Origin: Cyathus striatus
Taxonomy: Eukaryota; Basidiomycota; Agaricomycetes; Agaricales; Nidulariaceae
NCBI GenBank assembly: GCA_025738555.1
Contig: JAOVFP010000018.1
Coordinates: 2,480,001-2,544,000, forward strand
Direction: 5' to 3'
Length of the DNA: 64,000 nucleotides
In this document: positions 1 to 11,431 of the stretch, piece after piece
Layout of the letters: each line of letters begins with the position of its first letter
Numbering within the stretch: position 1 is the first letter of the stretch
Notes under the pieces: generated by a model
Databases searched by the model: none
Seen by the model: the letters and a program-made list of their open reading frames with translations, nothing else
What the model was told of the DNA's origin: nothing
Made by a program: the position numbers and the translations under genes

Positions 1-785
1 GAACGCATCAACAAATGTTGTTCACCTCTCCTCCCAATCTCCTCCCCACCTATTCTCCCCACACCCATTGTTTGTCCCCCTCATCACCCGCCGTCCCCTT
101 CAGAATAGAGCGGGCCAAGCCACATTTCGAAAGAAGACTGAGCGTCAGGCCAGCGCAATGCGACACATCAGCAAATGACCAGTGAGAGCAAGGGTACAAG
201 GACAGAAGGGAATGGCAAGAAAGGGTAACGGGTGGTATGAGTTGGGAGGTGGGGGGTTGGTGGACCATGGTGAGGACTTGGGGAGAAGGGCATAGAACTC
301 TGGTGGGAGGTGGAGTGGCACATCCGCATATGGTAAGTAGAGTGCTTGAAGTCAAGGTGGGGTGTCTTGTAAGTGGGAATGGCATGATGGGCCCTATGCA
401 CCCAACTCGTCTGCACCCACTTACATGCCGTCGATGTTGTTTATGTTCGTACATGTGTATATTACAGTACATTACACACTTTTAATACAATATCTTACTT
501 GCTTTGTGAATAAAGCTGTCCTAAACTGATGGCTGAGCCCTTTACAAAAATTAATTTGAATGCTATCAAGTATGTAAGTACTTTGTATTTCAAATTTGAA
601 CGTTAACTTTGATTACATCTTGCTTGGCTTTACATTGATAACAGTTTGATTATCTAAGTATTTGTCTGAGACCTCCTAATAATACAACACAACTTGTTTG
701 TGCAATGTTTGGCGATGTGGAGACAGTTTGTATGCTTCACATTGGTGACAATATTTGCATTTATCTCTCACTCACTTCCTAATTT
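1..785. other. No gene recognised
   Basis: Short overlapping reading frames occur on both strands near 50-485, in a stretch that is pyrimidine-rich on one strand (about 1-100) and G-rich around 235-320. None shows a domain, a splice pattern or repeated codon structure. The rest (490-785) is AT-rich and featureless. Confidence 0.5.
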
Positions 786-1430
786 CAGGTTTCTTCTCAG
801 TGGAAGGAAGCTTGGTTGTGCATCTGGTACGTAATTATCTCAGGGAAACCTGTAGGCTCCATTTGACTTCTTTTCTAGGATATTCATGGCACAGCGAAGG
901 CAGAGTATGACTTCAGGCACATTAAACTTTTCAATGTAGCAGTCGCTCCAGGTGGTAAATAGCTGTTTGTAGTTGGTACTCACATGGAGTATCCCTCCGG
1001 TCTTCAGCTCAAGAAATCATGAACACAGAAACAATTTTCTGGCACGTCTAACATTGATTATCCATCTTTAGATATCTCATAACTATTTATTAGTGTGCAA
1101 CATTACGACAGGACATATTGAAATGTATGTACCTGCTCTCTACTATTTCTCTAACAAGTACTTTCTTCCTTGATCACATTCTATAGACAGGCCCCAGTAT
1201 TTAATGGTGTATGTGATATCATGCTGGAATGCAGTTTGCGTCCAAATGAATTTATTGTGTTGGTCAGTTACAAAATCAATGTGTGTAAAATACATCCACA
1301 GACATTAGTAGTTTGATTTGAATAAATATGCTAGGTACCTCTGCAGCTTTGAAAACTGGACTTCGTCAAAGAAAGTAGTAAAATGGTTGCTTGATTGATT
1401 CCCCAGTATGACTTGTTCTATATGCAATTG

Positions 1431-2701
1431 GGGCCTACAGATTTTGATGTTGCCCTAGATTTGACATTGCCAAAAGTGACATTGCCATTCTGAGATTTGA
1501 CGTTGCCTGGCGTTGCATGTGACATTGTGTGACGTTGCTTATTTATTTTTGATGTTGCTACATATATTAGTGCTGAGGTCCTGTGTTCAAGTCCCAGCTA
1601 TGTAGTTAGTAATAAATACAGTAAATAAGTAGGATTGCATAAGATGGATGTTCTTTCATTTTAATAATATATATTAGCACTGGATGGGGGGGGTGGGGAG
1701 AGGGTATAACAAATAATACTTACATTCCCACAGTGAAGTACATATATTTTGTCACTTGTGTACAACACTTCTAATACTATTTATATTTTAGCTGGCTGGT
1801 AGTTTTGTAAATTTATGATATATACTAATAACAAATAGAGATTGGTAGAGATACATGCACTCTACTCATTTTTATACATGTTACAGAAATCTGAAAATAA
1901 GGATTTTGATGTTGCCTGTGACGTTGCCAATCTGAGAATTGATGTTGCTGTGATGTTGCTTGATGTTGCTGGCATTGCCGGACGTTGCCTGACATTGCTG
2001 TGATGTTGCTGTGATGTTGCCAGATGGCATTGCCATGACGTTGCCTGTGACATTGCTTGACATTGCTGGAGGGGCAAACATTATTTTCATTATGTAATCA
2101 GCTGATGCGCACACCGACGTGCTGTTCACGCGTTCTCTCACTTTCTCCCTCCAATGTGGACACACTTGTACATCGCCTCAACACCACAATTACTCAAGAG
2201 TAACTCAAGATTGTCAGTATTTCATACTACCAAGACCCGCTGAATATGATAATTTGCTTTACCAAAGGCCATGTCACCACCCCAAGTCCCTCTCCTGAAG
2301 TTTTTATCTTACAAATTTTCTTTCAATTCATTGGTATGCTTTATGTTTCAAACTTTCCCTTTTTCTTTCAATAATCTACAACCTCAACACTATTAATTTC
2401 CGCTTTATTCAACTATTCTTCATTAGGTACTCTCTTTATTTAAAATTTATTTAAAGTCCATGTATCTACTCCCCTGAATTCAGTGAAAATATTCTCCCCC
2501 TTTCTCAACACCTTAGAACATCCAGGTTGAACAGATGTTCAACAGACTCACTTATGATTTTTTTATTTAGGCATCAATGCATTCTTGGGCCTTGCACTGC
2601 GCTGGCATTGCCTGTGATGTTGCCATGCGAGATTTGACATTGCCTCACTGGCAACATCACGGCAACGTCAAAATCTGGGCAATGTCAAAATCTTGTAGCC
2701 C
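1431..2701. mobile_element. Non-autonomous DNA transposon with TGAYRTTGCC arrays (element G)
   Basis: The 9-bp direct repeat ATGCAATTG flanks the element perfectly (1422-1430 and 2702-2710). The termini are inverted: GGGCCTACAGATTTTGA on the left, and GGGCTACAAGATTTTGA on the right when read inward. Inside, a roughly 10-bp motif TGA(C/T)(A/G)TTGCC recurs in three clusters: 1445-1550, 1905-2070 and 2600-2690. The last cluster turns to the reverse orientation at the right end. No transposase frame is present. A 9-bp duplication is usual for Mutator-like elements; motif arrays near the ends are typical transposase-binding regions (inference). It sits within the WD40 pseudogene. Confidence 0.8.
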
Positions 2702-3250
2702 ATGCAATTGAACTCATCCGACATAGTATACAGACATACCTACATGCCTAAGATTTCTATAGACTTTGCATGTTCAAGCTGCTTTGATGGCAAAAATTGA
2801 GAATTTGTCTTGTCAGCTGAAAAATGTATTTATTCCTTTAAAAAGAAATGTTCAAGCTGCTTATTCTTTTTCTAGCTGGCAATATTCATATATGGGATAC
2901 GGAGTCCGGGGCTCTACTCCATCACATCCATGGCCAATTACATGCTGAACTAATTGAACAAACAACAGCATTTGCTTGAAACCATGCAGCTGAGGATCCC
3001 CTCATGTTCGCCACTGGAAGTCTCGACAGTGGCTTGCATATCTGGACAAAACTGGGTCTTGACAAGATGAGTCCAACATGGAGCTCACTCCTATTGCCAT
3101 GCAAGCTCCCAGCCATTCGCGAGCATCTTCCTTCGCACATACAGCTTGACCAAATACTCCTTCGATGTCTAGTGACAATCGCAGTACTATTTTCCATCCC
3201 ACTCCCAGCGGTCGTCTTCATGGTGGATCTGTGAGTGCTAATGCTCAACC

Positions 3251-4309
3251 CCAGTCAAAAATCGGTCTAGTGATTTCAAGTGGTATCCAGTGAGATCGAA
3301 GACTAGATATCACTCGATATCCCATGAAAATCTGGAATATAACGATTTTTTACAAGTGATATCTAAGCATGTCGAGTCCAATCCAGTGCCAAGAATAAGT
3401 CTTATTTGCCAAGATGCTAATTTAATGGCAGGTATAGCAACATCGAGTGCTAACATAGCCAAAATCTAGCTATATCTCAGGTTGTTGAAGCACTTTCAAT
3501 GAATTTGTAGATATTAAAAAAGCATATATTGGAATTTATATAGGCACATGTATTTCTAACTTCTAGTCTAATACTACCTACTGTACCAACTATGTCTAGC
3601 AGCTTGTACTGTCTTTCTATGTGCAAGCTGGCTAGCAATGATTTCACATAGTTAGCGATAGTTTGGTGACAATCAATTAAGTACATACCAAACTAGATGC
3701 ATGCCCGTGGTCCTAACCTCCGAGATGGAATGTCTGTGAGTTTGAAGAAAGCTGAGTGTTGAAGTGAGGGAGTGGCGGCGCATGATGAGGGAAACCGCAG
3801 GCTGTGCTGCCACCGCAGTAACCTGTAACTACCAACTGGTTAGCTCTACGTTGTGAGATGATGCAATAAAAGGAGAAGGAGACACATACCTTTGAAGTTG
3901 CATAGAGTTGTAGCCTTGCCCACAGATAAATGAAGTAGGCCCTAGGGGAGGGCTGGAAAAGAGAAGTAAGTACTTATGAGAAGTACAAGAAGCTGGGGGT
4001 AGGGAAAGAAAAGGGTCTGCCACACGTCATGTGTAAGTGCCACAATTATATGTAAATGATGGAGAAGGGAAATGAATGCTTTCTACTGAAGTTTTCATTC
4101 TCACAATCTCATTTTGCCTAGAAATCCCTCGATGCGCTCAGATATTTCTTAGCAAAGTCAAAGTGAAGCATCTCATAGTTTTGCATATGTAAGGCCACCA
4201 AGAACTTATTTTATGACTTGACTATTTTTACTCAATGTCCCTTGATAAAGCCGATCGGCTCTATCCCACTCAATCCAGCTCAACAGCCCTAGACTGATTT
4301 TTGACTGGG
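3251..4309. mobile_element. hAT-like non-autonomous transposon in the WD40 pseudogene
   Basis: The perfect 8-bp duplication GCTCAACC (3243-3250 and 4310-4317) flanks a 1,059-bp insert. The terminal inverted repeats are about 20 bp, CCAGTCAAAAATC(G/A)GTCTAG, with one mismatch and a one-base offset at the right tip. Removing the insert with one duplication copy rejoins the WD40 reading frame without a base lost or gained, which proves insertion into a coding exon. An 8-bp duplication and short CAG-type termini fit the hAT superfamily. No transposase frame was found inside. Confidence 0.85.
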
Positions 4310-4430
4310 GCTCAACCACCAGTTGTATCACAGCTCAAGGAGCGTCTGGCTCAAATTAAGGCATTCAAACCACACATTTAATCATTTCCCATGCCACTTC
4401 TTCTCAGTAGCGCTGAGTCTGTAGTCCCCT

Positions 4431-5360
4431 GTTACATCTGAGATCAGATCTTACAATGGCGCTAACTATAAGTAGTAATACACGTGACTTGGTTCGCAAG
4501 TCAGTTCATGCAGTAAGGTGGCGCTTTGACAGCACTTATATGGCCTTTCTGTATCACTTACTGCATAGTATCTCGACATAACATCTAGAAGCTATAATAT
4601 ATACATATAATCTAACTGTACTTCCGACAAATATGTTTTACCATTGTATTTATCCGTTGAACACCCCAGAGTTTATTTTGACATACATATTGCATGCGTA
4701 AGGTAACATTTATAGTAATTATGTGATATCTTAACTAAGTTGCAGCAAAACTTACAATCATATGCAGGCGGTATATATTCCTCAATATGATACAAGATAG
4801 GTATTGAGCCAGCGATTCCGGCAACATTTGCTTCAGCAACTCAAGTCACGCAAGCAGTGCTGCAATGACAACATGTATTTGCATACCCAAAGCTTAGCAG
4901 AGCTTTAATTCATGGCATGTAAATATATCTACATGTAAATTAAATACGAAAACAATGTTACCGAAACATCTGCACCATATAATTAATTTAGTAGAATGCA
5001 ACATGAGATGCACACTCTGAAGTTTAAAGCAATAAATGCAAAATAAATGTTCCAGAACTGTTACTTCAACTCTCACACATCATTATAATGTTATTATGGA
5101 TACTACTGGTCTATATTAAATAGATGAATGAGGATTTTAACTACAAGTATTGTTTTCGTAAATATGGTGTATAATAAGGGTACAGTATTGGGTACAGACT
5201 TATAATACTAATTACTCATGCATTATGGAACGCGCGCGGGAAGGATTGGCGTATAAGCGCCTGCGAAGCGTCAATACACCGCTCAAACTGGCTTGCGGAT
5301 AGGTCACGTGCATCACTATTTACGGTTAGCGCCATCGTAAGATCCGATCTCAGATGTAAC
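4431..5360. mobile_element. Element A, MITE with ~75-bp inverted ends
   Basis: The ends start GTTACATCTGAGATC and stay inverted for about 75 bp with roughly 10 differences (4431-4505 against 5360-5285). They include GGCGCTAAC and the subterminal CACGTGAC...CGCAAG(T/C)CAGTT motif shared with element C. The element abuts B's terminal sequence on both sides, consistent with insertion into B. Its interior is AT-rich and without coding frames. Confidence 0.7.
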
Positions 5361-6725
5361 ACTCAGTAAATACGAAAAATCATGCAATATCATGTATATG
5401 GCATGCATCGGACATGCATGCCTGGTGCATGACGGGAGGCACTTTTTTAGGTCATGTATCAGGCATTTGAATGGCATCCAAGCAACAGCTAAGAATCATT
5501 TGAATGACTTCAGTTTGTAGTGCAATTTACAGCTATTAAGCATCTATAGGACATGTGTAGAACATGTGTAGAACAAGTAGGTGACATGTCTAGATCATCT
5601 TTTCGACATATACAGCTCATCTTGTAGACATGTGAAGCTTTCTTAGAGGTATGCATTGCTTGTCTCGTAGACATGGTATTGTATTTGATTGACATCTAGT
5701 TTACATATACACAAGACATTAACTGTATCTACTAGGCCTTCTCCTTCCCACTGTTCTCGCGCATTTTAGTGCACACACTATTAGACAATCAGTAGGAAAA
5801 CACGAATCAATAAAGAGGCAGAGCATACTTTCAGGTGCATTCGTGTTTCTTCAACTCGAAGTCATTAGCAGATAGAACTAAGTGAGCCAATCAGAATACT
5901 AAATTGTACATACGCTTGAAGTGAAGACTTACCTGAAAGGTCTTCAATCAAGTACCCAACCATGTATACGGTTGAGTTTACGAGGTGTCTCCAGCGTTAT
6001 CAAGAGCGCGCCTCAATCAATTAATGCACTGGCAGTGCCCTTTAGAGAATCCCTTTGAAGGCTTTGACAGAGTGAAATATGAAGAATATTAATGTCACGT
6101 ACAAGTAGTATCATCTTCTCAGCTTGAATTCCTCGCGCTCGGCCTATCCCACTCCTGCCTTTCCTGTGCTTGATTGAGAAGTAGAACTCTACTATTAATG
6201 AATGCCTCCCTTAGAGTAAGAAATAACCACAGATGTGTAACATCATAAGGCGGAGGCCAGAGGGAGAGGGCATGAGAGATCCGGAACAGTAAGAAATGAT
6301 TTGGAGGAAAGGAAGAATGGGTCGTGTTTGGATCGGGTAAGAGCCCTACATAAAGGTATTTGTTTGTACAGTAAATAATCCACTTATCACGCTCAACTAA
6401 TTCATATTGTCTTGTTCGCCTCAAGCCAAGTTGAGGCGATGAAGTATTAGATTTTAAAACCTACTTCTTTTAATTTTATTTCTGACTTAAATTATTTCTG
6501 ACATCATCTTGTGAGTTTTAATATTTCTATTAGTCCTCTGAGATTATAATTTCTCATTTATCCAAGTCCAATTCACACCACCATTGGGAATTGCTTTAAG
6601 GAAGTTACTTATTGTCTATAGTCTCTCTGTTTACAGTAATACACAGGCTAATCTCAAAATTTATCTCAGTTGAAGGGAACAATTGTATTTGAAAGGTGTT
6701 ACGTAGCTAAATGCGAGCCGCTGAC

Positions 6726-7664
6726 CGGTGGTAGGTCCCCTGTTATAACTCGATGCGGATCTAAGGGTTCTCTAAGGGTCCGAAATTCCAAAAACAGCGT
6801 TGCACGTGATTGGTTTGCAAGCCAGTTTGGGTACTGTAGCACATGAAAGCGCGCTTTTATGCCAATATCTTGTCCCACGCGCGCGTTTATGTTTTCTAGA
6901 TGGTACATACATTGAATTTGGCATTAAATATGTAGTAGACGTACAATTATTGATACATAAGTATTGGTGATAATAAATCTATGTTTTCATTGTACCTAAG
7001 GCTGCCAAGGTAGACACTGAAAGTATAGTACAAATATACTAACTGGTCATGATGCTTTCAAATAAAACACAAAGAGAGATTTATAGCGACAGCATTACAT
7101 ATCACGACTACACAGACTGAGAAATTTTACCTATTGATTCATTTGATTACAAGTGCGCGAGAAGTGCAACTGGTTAAGTATTTTACTCGCTCGTTACGAC
7201 GTACTAGTACTTATCACTTTCTGGTGTAGTAGTGTTGTAAGTACTGTTACGGTAATAGTGATAGTACAAAATCACGGTATTGCATGTTCACACTACGGTA
7301 CAAATTATATAAATGACATGTTTTATGTAGTATACTTAACATACAAGCAATATCCAAAATTACTATAAGTATATACTGGTTTTCACTTTTACAGACAAGT
7401 ACAGTAGAAATAACACTCAGATAAGACTACAAATGTAGGAAAAAATATAATTAATACCTCACAACATATGTTGCCAGTGAAAAAAGTGAAAAATCGGAAG
7501 ATAGAGCTTTGCATTTTAGTTACTTATCAAATCAACGAGCTGTCTATGAGTGTCCTATGTAGTAAGCGCTTGTAAGCGCCTTCTTAGCTGTGCGAACTGG
7601 TTTGCTGATGGGCACGTGTTTCAGGGTCAACGCTAAGCGAGTTATAACAGGGGACTATGGACTC
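6726..7664. mobile_element. Element C, related MITE inside element B
   Basis: The 9-bp direct repeat GCCGCTGAC flanks it (6717-6725 and 7665-7673). The ends carry the inverted block TCCCCTGTTATAACTCG (about 6736-6752 and 7638-7654) and the same subterminal CACGTG...GCAAGCCAGTT-type motif as element A, so A, B and C belong to one family. It is 939 bp and has no transposase. Its location inside B dates it as a later insertion. Confidence 0.75.
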
Positions 7665-8639
7665 GCCGCTGACATGTCCATTCAGTGTTAAGGTTCTACG
7701 GTGATAGAATAGAGTATTTAACAACATTTACAAAGGAAAAGTTAACGACTCAGTGATATTTATTACTGTAGTAAAACTCCAATTAAGCGCTAAGGTGAAA
7801 TTTGCATGAGTGAAGCTCTCAAGGCATGTGCAGAATGCTTAGACAATAATACCAAGGTATAAACTTCATTGTACTGTAAGATACCTAGATATTCGTTTAA
7901 ATAGTGAAATGAAGATAGTTATAATTTAAAATTTAAAGGAGCCGAAGTACAAGGTTGTTTCGGATGGAATGTACAAATGTGTGAGGATATAAGAAAGTGC
8001 AAGGGTAGAGATTTTAATTAGAGGGTGATAATACTATGAAGTGCCACGATTTTTTGCTCTGCTGAGCGCACGATCTGTTAGTCGAGTCTGTGTCATTGAG
8101 TGTATATCATACTACGTGCTCAATTTTAAACTGTACAGTCCATCTCACGGTGCTGGTATCTGAGAGGGCCCAGGGACAAATGTACTTTATATTCTCAGAA
8201 TGTATCGAACACCGGTGGTTCTTATCATTGAACAAAGGTAAAAATAAACTTAGATGGATCCGAATGTTTGAATTCTAAGATTTTAAAGTTAAATAAGTAC
8301 ACATGCCGAATGTATGATGTTTGCATGACTTATGCATGTTGTCTACATGAGCGGAATTTATCTCTAATTTTGAAATTCACACACCCTGCCACACATGCCG
8401 AACAGATGATGAAAAGCACTATCGGAATGACAGAAGCATGCCACGCATGACTTTTCGTTTTTACTGAGTGTAACAGGGGACTCAAGACCGGGTAGCGCTA
8501 CTCTTCGGAGGCATGTCCGGCGCTATCTTTTGGTATTCGCGCGCGCTACTTTTGCATGCTCTCGATGCGTGCGCCACTTTCTCAAGTTCACTACGCTCCT
8601 CCCGCGCTACTTCTTGGTCTGTGCCACTTTTTATCCACC

Positions 8640-10204
8640 TAAATGCAGTTTGTTTTTTTTTGCAATACTTGATCCAGGTTCAACTTTATTTAAGTCAATG
8701 CTGAAAATGGTATTTATATTGTCGTAAATTTAATAACACTACAGCATTACTTTAAAGATCTAGCCAATGGAACCAGAGGGCAGAAAGCACAAAGAATAAC
8801 TCTTCGTCTACTATGTAAGTACCGAGCTAGGTAGCTTACTGATATGATCGCAATGACCAATTTCTCTTACTAAATTATCTATGCCTCCTTCCAGACCCTA
8901 GCTACCGCAGATACCATATCTTCATACCGAAATGGGCGCACTCGATGGGAATGGCTTTCCAATAGACCTGCTTGGAAGGGGGCAACATCAATAGCCACCT
9001 CACGAGTGACACACAAAAACAACATATCGATGTGCACAAGCGTCGGCGGCTAGGACGGAATCTAGAACTTCTTTACCCTATCACGGCTCTTGGCCCTCAT
9101 CCCTCGACGCTCTTCCACTCCATCTTGGACAACGATCCCTACAATTCCTGTACCTGATACGACACAAGAAACCTCTACCAATACGATCCTGCATGTTCCA
9201 CAATACGCTTCTTGGTTATGAGTCACAGGTATCATCGGAATGTTGCACTAAGAAGCGTAGATGGGAGCGAAAATAAGTGGGACGGGGAGAAAAGAGGATT
9301 CCTGATCTACTCTTTGAGAAGCTGAATTTGGCGTATCACTTTGAAGTGGGTGTGGTGGGGAGAGACGCACAGTGTGAAGCATAGTGATCGTACGTCGATG
9401 ACAGTGAGGGCCAAACCACAGAATACTATGATTTTAATGTAGTTAGGAATAAAGGCACATAAAATATGCTGAATACGAACCTCTGATAGGAAGACACCAG
9501 CCCAAGTGCAACGCACATCCGCGCTGAGCCTTTGGGAAACTTCGGACTCCAGACTCCAGAAACACTTGGACTTCAAGATAGATGCGGACGTGATTCATGA
9601 AGTCCGTTTTATAGAGCGAACAGCAAGGAGAGAGAAAGACATAGCAGAGGTAGAGTGAGGACTCGAGCCCTCGGCGTACCGCTGGCAGCAGAAGTGAAGA
9701 TGCACTTGTGACAAAGTGACGAAAGCTGGCAGCTGTGGCAATGGAGAGGCTACTGCTAAGCGACACAAACAACGCGTACATAAGAATACATATTTGCTTA
9801 TATTGACAATGTGTGGATGATATTGTTTATCTCCCACGCGTAGCATTACGTGATTTGCAGGTAATTCTGAATTCGGACTAGTTCCTATTCGGAGTCGCTA
9901 CACTCTTTTCTGCTCTTTTCCGTTACACTGCACTGGACATAGCAGTGGGTGCTGTTTTTCCCATTTCCGTTTTTCTCTCTACATTTACCTACAGTTGACT
10001 TAACATGGATGTACATTTCTGGAGCGCCATTACCGAAAAACCCCGACCCTCGACCCTTGAATTCGATATAAATACGGCGCATACAGTAGAATTATGGAGG
10101 TACTGATCACAAGTGACAAAAGTGTGTGCATAATATGTTAAGGCTTTCCTCCATTCTACAGCATTTACTTATTTGAGGTCATTTGTTCCCTCCGCACTCC
10201 CTGC
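8640..10204. other. No gene recognised
   Basis: Short frames on both strands near 8972-9157 and 9307-9846 are chance-like and overlap each other. A purine-rich tract (about 9240-9300 and 9590-9660) explains the long minus-strand frames. No domain, terminal repeats or duplicated flank could be found. Confidence 0.4.
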
Positions 10205-10206
10205 TA

Positions 10207-11131
10207 AGGTACTCCTCACCGAAATCCAACACCCCCTTACATAAGCAATCTCAACGCCGAAAGCCAACGACATCGACACAGCCCCAAATAGCACTTTCTC
10301 AGTTATAACCTCTGGGATGTATTTAGGAGCATGTATTCTATAATTCCCAGAAAGAAAAATGTGAATAGCTATAATTTATGTCATGCTGATACACAATTTT
10401 TTTTTATTGCAGAGAGCATACAGATTTTACATTTCAGCATGTTTAACACGATGTTGGGTTTTTCAATATGGAGATTTGGCCAGTCACGTACGTGACTATA
10501 TGTGACACGGTCACACATCACGTGACTAACGGAGCACAGCAAGAAGACTCCGAAGAGGCCGAGGAGGGGCAGAATGCCAGAAAAAAAGCAATAATCCTTG
10601 CAGTATCATGGCTTCGCACTCAAAAGCTAATTGGGTACGAGGTGTAACCGTGTTATATAGAGCATTATTGAGGGCTGCCAAATTTCGGTATCACAATACT
10701 CCACTAACCTCAAGTCTGATGCCATGATAGAAATGTTTTAAATTATCTAGATGAGATTTGGATGAGATACCACATATTCAAAGTATACCATATTCTTCCT
10801 TCCTTTAACTTGATCATCCACACAAAGTAAAACTGATTATTCTAACTCTACTATGCAAATCAAGCAGCTATATCTACTCATACCTATCAAAGTAGACTAC
10901 TTAAATGGTGCAGAGGTGGCCTGGTCCAGTAAGACATACCACAAATGTCGAAAATTACCTCCAAAAATGATAGCTACAATACATAAGGAAGTTGCAGAGC
11001 AGGGTTTGTAACTTAACTCAGCTTTTAATAACAATGTCTATAGTTTTTTTTTCCTTGAGCTGGGATTTGGCCGTTCCCACGCTTATGTAATATGCTTACA
11101 TAAGGGTGCTGGATTTCAGTGAGGAGTACCT
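10207..11131. mobile_element. Element E, TA-flanked MITE
   Basis: The dinucleotide TA flanks both ends (10205-10206 and 11132-11133). The inverted termini read AGGTACTCCTCAC(C/T)GAAATCCA and extend to about 30 bp with two mismatches. A short palindromic stretch around 10486-10535 has repeated CACGTGA/TCACGT words. The element is 925 bp with no coding capacity. A TA duplication suggests a Tc1/mariner-like or similar mobiliser (inference). Confidence 0.7.
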
Positions 11132-11431
11132 TACTTTCAGCTGCCACCACTCTTCTACCATATTGGCGCGTCGTCTGATCACGACGTTCTTCTATTTCGG
11201 GGATAATCAGTGTCAAGTTAACTCGCGGTCCGCTTCTGGCTCTTACCCTACTTTGTCAGTCCACCCCTATACTGTGCACTTCCTCGCCCATACCGGGCCC
11301 AAACCTCTTTTTTTCGTCAATACTGATTACAATTATATATAACTGTAGTTTTGCGTTATTCCTAGTAGCACATACTAATATGTCTCATTTTTAACTTACT
11401 AGCTGCTGGTCGATCGTTGCACACTGTAGAT

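Larger units (their letters stand above)
790..4381 (+). pseudogene. WD40-repeat (Gid7/WDR26-like) pseudogene, broken by two transposons
   Basis: Fragments of one WD40 propeller protein lie in order on the plus strand. At about 880-1010, after a CTAG acceptor, the frame reads DIHGTAKAEYDF then NVAVAPGGK, stop (TAG at a position where such repeats usually carry W or L), LFVVGT. About 1226-1285 reads CSLRPNEFIVLVSYK. About 2881-3090 reads NIHIWDTESGALL, later QTTAFA, stop (TGA, W expected), NHAAEDPLMFATGSLD and LHIW. About 3155-3249 is a polar tail. The tail frame resumes exactly after a 1,059-bp transposon at 4310 (PPVVSQLKERLAQIKAF) and stops at 4379. Element 1431-2701 also lies inside the gene. 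The WDxxxG and ATGSLD/IW signatures identify WD40 repeats; assignment to Gid7/WDR26, a CTLH ubiquitin-ligase subunit, is a guess from general resemblance. The two in-frame stops plus two insertions make it non-functional. The stop may lie in the end of the adjacent repeat F1. Confidence 0.72.
4415..8491. mobile_element. Composite MITE nest (outer element B, 4.08 kb)
   Basis: The 8-bp direct repeats GTAGCGCT at 4407-4414 and 8492-8499 bound the unit. The outer ends share AGTCCCCTGTTAC in inverted orientation (about 4422-4435 and 8470-8482). A second inverted pair, ACTCAGTAAA(T/A)ACGAAAA(A/G)TCATG, lies just inside element A on the left (about 5360-5388) and at the right end (about 8443-8470). 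This shows that A inserted into B's left terminus. CATGC/GACATGT-like short repeats crowd both subterminal zones (5385-5680 and 8295-8450). No transposase frame is seen. Confidence 0.7.
4375..8638. mobile_element. Repeat F copy 1, split by element B
   Basis: The left piece (about 4375-4414) begins CATTTAATCATTTCCC and reads into CCACTTCTTCTCAG. The right piece (about 8492-8638) continues from GTAGCGCT through a GC-rich stretch with CTTTTGGTATTCG and CGCGCGCTACTTTTGCAT. Joined, the two pieces match, in reverse, the outer arms of the copy at 11432-12559. Copy 1 is therefore a short derivative lacking most of the interior. Element B inserted at GTAGCGCT, which is duplicated on both sides. Confidence 0.65.

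Noticed and set aside
1436..2700. CRISPR-like regular repeat array
   Set aside because: The units are about 10 bp, unevenly spaced and in both orientations, inside a transposon with target duplication, in a eukaryote.
9307..9846. Minus-strand ORF cluster
   Set aside because: Three overlapping frames in a purine-rich tract, none with a domain or plausible introns.
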